Positions 56,670-64,000 of a stretch of DNA of 64,000 nt are shown piece after piece. Every line of letters begins with the position of its first letter. The stretch's first letter is position 1. A program made the position numbers and the translations under genes. The stretch lies in the NCBI RefSeq assembly GCF_050947875.1, contig NW_027460346.1:3352000-3415999 (forward strand), written 5' to 3'. Source of the DNA: Dermacentor variabilis (Eukaryota > Arthropoda > Arachnida > Ixodida > Ixodidae). A model generated the notes under the pieces. The model was not told the origin of the DNA. It saw only the letters and a list, made by a program, of their open reading frames with translations, and ran no database searches.

Positions 56670-57193
56670 AGGCTTATAGCGCGTGAAAAGACAAGGACGA
56701 AAGGAAGACGTGACACACACAGGCCCCTAACTTGCAACAATATTTATTTCGAGCAAAGACCCATACACATATACAACTTTTTCGCATACATTATCATACA
56801 TGCGCTGTTTGCAAAAAATACCTTACACACAATTGCGCAGGTAAGCTAACTCTTTGCGGGAAAGGGCAATTGATGGTTTTGACACAGTTATCCCCAAGCC
56901 TATCAATCATTTCTGCTTCGATAATTTCGCGAGTTAATCTTCCTCGGGCTCTTGCCACAATGGAGCAGTCTCTGTATGCTGGAGCACACGTCGAGTGCTC
57001 ACCATCATCCACCCCGGCAACAGCGCACTTGCAATGCCTGCAGTGAGCGTCAAGGAACCCACCCCGTTTTTCTGCTATAGCAGAACAGCGGGGTAGCGAA
57101 GCTGTGTATGTGGGCCCCTTAATGGCGAACTGCACCTCTGCCGCGGGTAGGCCCGGCATTCCACTATCTTCGGGATCGGCCCACGTATGGGGA
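56670..57193 (-). mobile_element. Penelope-like remnant (partner of 1440-1965)
   Basis: The minus frame 57204-56794 extends further upstream than on the left: VFSAPHTWADPED-like start, HCRHCKC cluster, DCSIVARARGRLTREIIEAE, DRLGDNCV. It ends before the AATAAATATTGTTGC region and GCGCTATAA at the element end. Confidence 0.6.
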
Positions 57194-57597
57194 GCGCTGA
57201 ACACCTGGCTTAATACACCCGGCTAAACGCTATGTTCGTTTATGCGCAGAACGCTTGGGAGCACTGCAATCAACGCGGAAGCGGGCATGTCACGTGATGT
57301 TTTCTTGTATTTCGCGAGCATCCGCAGTAAGCTGAAAAACACAAATACTTAATAAATATAAAGCCAAACTGTTTATTCAGACGTTTTGCAAACCGCTCTG
57401 CGACTTTCTAATTGGAATTGTTTGCTTAGTTTCGTTGCTTCAGAAGTTGATTAATTAACTTGAGTAATTATCTAATTAAGCAAAATACAAAAAATAGCTT
57501 GGCACACTACATAGAAAAGTGAGCGACAAGCATTTAGTCACTTATTCTTACAGTGCACCGGCATATCCTTAAACTCTGGCTAAAGTTAGCTGAAACA

Positions 57598-57682
<85 letters not shown>
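57598..57682. repeat. (TA)n tract at the A'/B' junction
   Basis: This is a pure TA run followed by TACACACATACATACACACACAG and then the start of B'. It marks the breakpoint where 370 bp present on the left (about 515-892) are lost. Confidence 0.97.
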
Positions 57683-57691
<9 letters not shown>

Positions 57692-59722
57692 ATACACACA
57701 CAGTCTCCGACTGCGTTGGATGATGAAAATGCGACCATTGCGGATGATGCATCGATGTTTGATATATACATAGTAGATGAAGACGCATATACGAATTAAA
57801 ATAAATGTATTACGAGATAAAGAGAGTAATACAAAGACAAGCATCCAAGGTATACTCGTCAAAATATGTCTGTATAAAGTACAAAAGGTGAAAAAAAATG
57901 AAGCATCTCGGTGGCCGCTAACCACCGCCGCGCCGCCGTCGAACGACGTTGTTGGCGTGCAACTGGCCGACGGGCGATGGCAGCTCGGCCATCGTCTGCA
58001 TGGGCCTTCGTTGTCCTCTCAGGGCTCAGCACGCGAGCCCTTCGAGATACGACGTGCGCCATGCCGCGGGTCGGGCTTATCCTGTGACAAGTGCCGCCGG
58101 CGGGCCTGGGACGCGGGCCACAGCCGCCTGCGCAGCGAGGCCTTCCGGAACGTGCCGAGGGTTCCACCCGCTCGAGACGGCGCACATGTTGGCACCGCGC
58201 TCAGCACGGCCCCCAGTCGACGCGCCCGCTGTGCCGGGAAGCGCCAACAGTTCCGTCGCAGGAAGACGCGTCGAATGCGGCCGCCACCAGCAGCGACGCC
58301 ACTGCAGACCGCACGCCAGGGGCACACTCGGGCGCAGTCGTCGCGGAAGCCGGATCGTAACGAGCCCGAGGGGCGCTCGACGGCAGCTGGGGTCGAGAGA
58401 CAGGCCTCACTGTCGAGAACAGCAGCCTGAACGTCATCGTTGGGCGCATTTTCTCACACGTAATAGCGCTTAGTGATCCAATTACTCGATGTGGCATAGA
58501 GCTCAGAATTGCTGTGTATGGATTATATCCGAGTACCTCAGGAAAACAGAAACACGCGACCAGCTCACAGTTTCAGCAGATCGCAGACAATTGCTCGCTC
58601 TAGCTACGGGCAACAATTAGCCCCCCCCCCCCCCAAAAAAAAAAAACTAAAACGAGCTTTCCTCCGCCTTTTAGTGAGGGCTGACATGTTGCAGGAAGCG
58701 TCGCGGTGCTTTGCGGTAAAGACGATAGGAGGGGGAGGAATTTTAGGCTGGTATGTATCCTTGATGTGGCAATTCGCAACATTGTCGAAAGAAGTCTAAG
58801 CCTTGCCTATATTACCATGTCCAACGTCGCGATTGTCTGGTATTTTGTTATATACGGACACTTCTAGAATAAGCATATTTGTCATTCGCCTTCATCTCGT
58901 TAACTCGCTAGCATTTCTGCCAACGGGTGCTTTTCTTAATACTAAGGTTAAAATTAACCTATCATCTCTGGATGTTTTCTGCGACAGCTTAACACTATTC
59001 GTGTCACGTAGTCTTCTGGCATACTATTGTATGTGTCACATGCAAAGGAATTATAGTTCCGGTTATGGTAGTGATGTTCGCTATGGCGCTGGAATGCCAA
59101 GTTATTCACCTAGCAGGAACCGTAGGGAACGTCCACCTTCCAGAAGCTGTGGCATTCAAAGCAGATTATTGCAAGGCAGTTACGGGCATTTGCAACAGTA
59201 CGATATAAAGATAGAACTTGCAATAAACAGATTAACGATGAAAGAGAGATAGGCAATATGCTAGACTGCAACGCGTTAGCACACGCAAGTAAGGTGACTA
59301 CTACGGTGACCCCGCTTCAAATGAAGTGGAAATAGAAATCATTATCATGATCATAATCATCATCTGCGGGTCGCCGTGTGACGGGCGCGTATTTCTTCAC
59401 ATGACCACGTTACGTGTGGTATACATCGACATCTTAGGTGAGGACGCTAACAATTTGAGAGAGCGACTTTCAAAGTGTTTAGGTTTCGTAACTCCGAGCA
59501 CTAGGCGTGGAGCATGCTATTAGCAGTTTTACTTGTAGGTTGCGTGGGGGGGGGGGGAGGGTAGGAGGGGCGTTCCCACAGCTGCATCGAATGCTCTTCT
59601 ACCAAGGTAACCTGTATCGCCACATTTCCATGCGTGCGAAAGTAGCTTAGGGTATTACGGTGAAAGCTGTATGAGGCTAGCCTATTCGGCCGTCCGTCTA
59701 TCGCCTGTAAGCCGAAAACTCA

Positions 59723-61084
59723 CGAGACGTTCATTTCAGGGATCGCCAGCGGTTTGTAAGCAGGCGCGAGTAAGAGCGGGCGTGAGAGAAAATTTGGGGG
59801 CTTTTGCTCCTTGAATATACGACTCCGCATAGGCACTACGGAGGAGGTTTCTTAGCGCGTGCTGTAGGCGTTTGCCCCTAGTCGTGCCGGCATTGCGCAG
59901 TGGGGTCGAGTTTGCACTCGGACTCTGGCTCGGTAAATTAGGTGAAACAGCGGTCACCGACGCCAGATTTGGCGAACGCTGTGTTGGACAGACTGTCTTG
60001 CACCTGCGGCGCTCGTGCTAAGTCAGTCGTGGCGGATTATAGCTTTCTCGTGCCTCACGGCAATGTACCTTGCAAATAAAATCACAGATGTTTCTGTGGG
60101 AGCAATAGCGACCGTGATACAGCCGGGCCGCATATATTGAAAATCTAGAAGGCAGAGCGCCTTAGCAACCGCGGTAGAACGCAAGTGGCTGAAAGGCGGC
60201 CGGTGATGATGGTTGACTCATCACCAGCGCCGCAGGCGCGAGAAAGCGTGTCCGACGTGCCTTCAGAGGCAAAGTTCTGACTGGTGTTGCAGGAGTCGCG
60301 GGGCGCGGTAGTGCTGAACTTATCGACAGAAGTTGGCAGCTGGACGTAATTATATGTATTCAATCGTGTTTTTTTTACTAATTGTAACAACGTGTCATTA
60401 TTTCGTATTATTGGCGGCACCTCCAGGACTCCAAAGCGGCAACGGGGACACCAAAGCTAGAACCCGGACTGGTCCGTGGGCTGGGGACTCGCCGAGGCCT
60501 GCACGTGCCAGATGTGTATATAAGATCAGCTGTCCGCTATCACGGATAGCCAATTCTTTATGCGAACATCCTCTGGCACGCTTCTTCCTCCGCGGCCCCA
60601 ACCCACCGGCCACCCTGCTTCCAGCTTTGATCACCCCCCCCCCCCTCTCTACCCCTTGGGTGCCCTGGAGATCCTGAGCCGCCTGCTTTATTGTAACCTC
60701 AGGTGCTCTCCCGAGGCCTCCGTTTGCCGGTTACATGTGCCCTCCTGGAGCAGTGCTTGTAAAAAATCCAACCTATCGTCGCGACACAAAAAGCGACCCG
60801 CGACTTACACAACACCAGTCAGAACCTTGCCCTCGCAGACACAGTGATCACCAAAAGGGGCATCCGTGCCCACTGCCTCACCGCGCGGGCAGCCGGCGGC
60901 GGAGCGTAAACAAACTCGACAGCACTGTCTAGGGGACAAACGCCTACAACACGCGCTAAGAAACCGCTTCCGTAGTGCCTAGGCAGAGTCATATATTCGA
61001 GGAGCAAAAGCCCCCAGGTTTTCTCTCTAGCGTCCGCTCTTACTCGCGCTTGCGCGGCTGGCGATCCCTCAAATGAACGTCTCG
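59723..61084. mobile_element. Foldback-type element (partner of 7920-9349)
   Basis: It has the same CGAGACGTTCATTT ends and long imperfect inverted repeats as the left copy, but lacks the 62-bp insertion. Confidence 0.75.
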
Positions 61085-61138
61085 TCGATAACTCCTCCGG
61101 CGAAACTCCATGCGCATGCGCGACAAATAAAAAAAAAA

Positions 61139-61595
61139 GATTACAAAGACGGCGCCGAATAAAACAACACACGAAGAAGGGACACGAGACAGCACGTAGG
61201 CGCATTAACAACTGATGTTTTATTTCTTGACATAGTAATATATAGCTGCAGTCAAGGATCAAAACAACAAGAATAAACAGGGCAGTCATCTGCATCGCAA
61301 AAGGAAGCCAAGATACAGAATAACTTTTAATTGTCGCTCTCAAGATACGCCAGTTCCTTTGTCGAAAGAGAAACTGAGGCTTAACTGATACAATCAACAC
61401 CACGCTTTTCGATCTCAAGCGCTTCCAATATCTCCCTTGTCAGTTGATGATCAGCTCTGTACAGAACACTGGTTCTATCAAAATCTGGGATGCACTTGTG
61501 AGCCTTACAATGCGCACTTATATGACCGGAGAGCTGGTTTTCCATCTTATATCTATGCAAACTGTGTTGTTCTATTTGGCGCCGTCTTTGTAATC
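61139..61595 (-). mobile_element. Penelope-like 3' fragment, private to the right copy
   Basis: Inverted repeats GATTACAAAGACGGCGCCG (61139) and its mirror (ending 61595) bound 457 bp. The minus strand encodes a GIY-YIG C-terminal end: GHISAHCKAHKC, TREILEALEIEKRGVDC, then one stop, then ASVSLSTKELAYL with TAA at 61329-61327. It is absent at the matching left position (about 9390), so it inserted after the duplication or was lost on the left. A 3' end related to the other Penelope pieces (GTTTTATTCGGCGCC) is visible. Confidence 0.85.
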
Positions 61596-61677
61596 ATACT
61601 TAACCAACTAGCCCACCAACAAATGCTCAAAAAAAAAGAAATAGAGGTGCGCGATTGGCTGCACCACTGTGACGTCG

Positions 61678-61946
61678 ATGCTCTCCGTCGCAGCCGAGCG
61701 CGCGCCTGCGCGCGCCCAGCAGTTTCTCTCCGGCTCCGAAATGGGTAGCCCACGCGTCATACGTACTCCTGAGGAGCAGGCATCTTTTGATCAGCAACGC
61801 CGTAAGCAGAACCTGGACTGAGCTCGTCTACGCCGTGCCGATGCTGCAGCCGGGGCACAAGAACAGGCCCGTGCCACCGAGCTCAAGCAGCAACTGCGCA
61901 CCGAGGATCCGGCATCTAGCCGTCGTTTAATCAACCGTGGGCATTA
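61678..61946 (+). pseudogene. Degenerate repeat-encoded ORF (partner of 9442-9702)
   Basis: It has the same internal TGA after QNLD and an extra GC-rich indel near 61700. Non-functional. Confidence 0.45.
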
Positions 61947-62722
61947 ACGCAGCCAAACACCGGGGCTGGAAGTTTCAGCTTCGCTGGTTAACCATCTGCA
62001 AGGAGTGCTTGGGCGGTGATGTTTTTGCCAGTGCCTCACGGCCTTATACGGCCCCAGTTACACCTGCCGCGTCACCACTTGTATTGCGGCGTCTGGAGCA
62101 GTGCGTAACCATAAATGCTTCCGATGAGTGTTTCAATGGTGAACGAGAGGATAGCACGCGTGAGCCTCATCCGTGCCGATTTTCCTCTCTTTGACGGGTT
62201 GCGCGAGCGTTTGCGTGTGCCGCGCCAGATGACTCGCCCTTCTCGATGTGACTTCGCCTTACCGATTAACCATGTTAATGATTGCCGAACACCAGTTCCA
62301 CCTCAAGGAAAACTTTAACAACTTGTTCACCTCTATTTCTGGCCACGGAGTATTCACTTGTGCAAAACAATCAAATACACCGTTTTTTGAGTGATAACTT
62401 AATTAGAACAGTAATTAAGTAGTAAGTGGTTTGCTGAACAACCCGCTTCTGGTGGGAAAGCACTCTCCAGCATCGACAACAATACTATAGGCTACGCATA
62501 AAGTTTTTCTGGCATAAATTCCAATGCTTAGGTATAAAAATAACGAGGCATGTAATATGCTACGTTGGACATTACAGGGTTAATGCAATCCGCCTTCATG
62601 GCGCATTACTGGTACGTGTTTATGTGGTTGTGACATGTGATGCAATGCGCCACTGTCCTACTAATTAGTACAAGATGCTAGTGCTTGGAATGGCGACGGC
62701 CAGGTACAATGAAGGAGTTATA

Positions 62723-62797
62723 CCTATATGGCTCTATGGGCCATATAGGTATCCGGGGCACCCGGGGCCCATAGAAGATCTATGGGCCCCGGGTGCC
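62723..62797. repeat. Two adjacent perfect hairpins at a deletion junction
   Basis: Hairpin 1: 10-bp arms CCTATATGGC/GCCATATAGG (62723-62732, 62740-62749). Hairpin 2: 18-bp arms GGCACCCGGGGCCCATAG and its exact mirror (62757-62774, 62780-62797) with a 5-nt loop. They replace about 1.2 kb that is present on the left. Confidence 0.95.
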
Positions 62798-62819
62798 AGA
62801 CGACCTAGCTACGCCACTG
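62798..62819. mobile_element. Right end of hAT-like element, truncated
   Basis: AGACGACCTAGCTACGCCACTG followed by GGTGTGAG matches the right end and target duplication of 11130-11742. The rest of the element is deleted here. Confidence 0.85.
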
Positions 62820-64000
62820 GGTGTGAGCCGGCGATCGTGGCTCAATCTCGCGCACGCAAGCGAGGAAAGCGGGAAGATAGCGCGCTGCCTGCCGTGGCAC
62901 GCAAGGCTTCGAGGGGAGGAGAAGGGGGGGGGGGGGGGAGCGCGGTCTACTCCAGGACGCCCAGGTGGCCGCGCGAGCCCGGCGGGGCCCCTATACGTCG
63001 AAAGCAATCTGCGACGTGTGCAGAGTCTGCGCTGCGCTTTGTTCGCGTTGATGCTAGCGGCTGCATGATGGTCAATTCTCTCGCTGCTGCTGCCGAGTTT
63101 TTCCACTGCATTGTTTTCCCACCGAATTTCCGCGGTCACCGAGTGAGACCAGGTTGGCTTGTGCACGCTTAACACCATGCTTGTCAATTTAGTTAGCATG
63201 CTCATGTTTACAAGTTTACACGGCCCATAAAACCGCTATGCTTGCTTTCTATAGTGGTCCACTAATTTGCTATCCCAATCGACGCTTCGTTTTTCCGGCA
63301 GAACTGTGACTCTCTTTTTTAAAGTAAAGATTAGGCAAGCAACTCTGCAAAGCGTAACACTGAACGATCCTATATTAAAAATAAGATATTTTTCAAATAT
63401 TAAGCAACAACAAAGAAGCGGTAAGCGCGAAATAATTTTTCTATGCTACTAAGACAAAAGCGCCCGTTCCAATATGTAGGGACGTTACTGGATACATTCT
63501 GCTGGGTGTCCCAAAAACTTATTAAATATTTAGATTATTGCGTTACCTAGAAATTTAGAACGAAGACAGAAGGGACCGGTGCATGGCCTTGCACACGTTT
63601 CTCGGGTTGTTTGCCCCAAACAAGACATAATTTACAACATTAGGTAACTATAACCCTTCAGGAATGATCGATACTGCACTATTCTTAGTGCCTGGTGTCA
63701 CAACTCTCTCGCACTACGGCGTTTATTTCATGTATGAAAGGCTTCATTCCATGCGCCTCTGTGTTGTTGCCTCTCTGAAGTGATTGTTGCACGCACTGCT
63801 GCTCCCCACGTGGGGCACTGCGGCTCATAAGGTTTCCAGCTCTTGCATCTTTCGGTGACGCAGTTGGGGCTTCACTACCACGATGGCAATTGTCCCGATA
63901 ACTGTGTACGCGTCATTATGTGGAGCACATAAGACACGTTAACAACTGCCGCGCTATACCGAGAGTGTGGGCACATGTTTCCTTGTATATCAGTGCGGTT

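Larger units (their letters stand above)
53128..57597 (-). repeat. Segment A', inverted copy of 1036-5484
   Basis: The LINE remnant, Ruka SINE, tRNA-like unit, unassigned frames, Penelope remnant and AT-rich repeat occur in the same order and spacing as on the left, on the opposite strand. Identity looks well above 90% by eye. Beyond the elements listed separately it holds no gene. Confidence 0.9.
57690..64000 (+). repeat. Segment B', direct copy of 5640-12963
   Basis: It is collinear with the left copy except for four differences: no (AT)n palindrome, no 62-bp insert, a private Penelope fragment (61139-61595), and a deletion of about 1.2 kb at 62725-62798. It continues past the window end. 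Other than the elements listed separately no gene is seen; a C-run is present at 58621-58634. Confidence 0.92.

Overview
The window looks like genomic DNA of a hard tick (Ixodidae, probably a metastriate genus). The evidence is several Ruka-type tRNA-derived SINEs, at least three degenerate Penelope-like elements, non-LTR retrotransposons of several lineages, hAT-like and TTAA-flanked non-autonomous DNA transposons, long (TA)n tracts, and one spliced M13 (neprilysin-like) peptidase gene of the kind that is expanded in ticks. No prokaryotic features are present. Species assignment is inference.

Layout. Positions 1-12963 and about 53128-64000 are two copies of the same repeat-rich DNA, called A and B here. 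The right copy reads A' (inverted) then B'. The left copy reads the inverted start of B (1-670), A (to 5484), then B (5485-12963). The left side is therefore a large inverted duplication around A, and the right side is a simpler copy. SINE, LINE and Penelope remnants sit at matching places in both copies, so the similarity is segmental duplication and not independent insertion. Later private changes are a palindrome around (TA)n at 7074-7469 (left only), a 62-bp insertion at 8018-8079 (left only), a Penelope fragment at 61139-61595 (right only) and a deletion sealed by two hairpins near 62723-62797 (right only).

The middle (13-52 kb) is mostly non-coding with scattered elements: an RTE-like 3' end (17824-18610, minus), a TTAA-flanked MITE (20699-21521), an hAT-like element with a perfect 8-bp target duplication (22651-24258), LINE remnants (25-27 kb), Ruka SINEs with target duplications, and an unassigned 230-codon open exon (30234-30926). 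There is also an apparently full-length, intact RNase H-bearing non-LTR retrotransposon (35746-41365) sitting inside a (TA)n tract, a second TTAA element (42239-43163) and a broken Ty3/gypsy integrase (43690-44712).

The best cellular gene is on the minus strand: exon 1 at 51733-51539 and exon 2 at 47886-45832, joined in phase 0 across a 3.65-kb intron packed with nested transposons. It encodes a predicted 749-residue type II membrane protein of the M13 family that lacks the HExxH zinc site, so it is probably a pseudo-peptidase. The most novel points are this dead M13 protein, the intact (TA)n-associated retrotransposon, and the inverted-duplication architecture with palindromic AT tracts at its edges.
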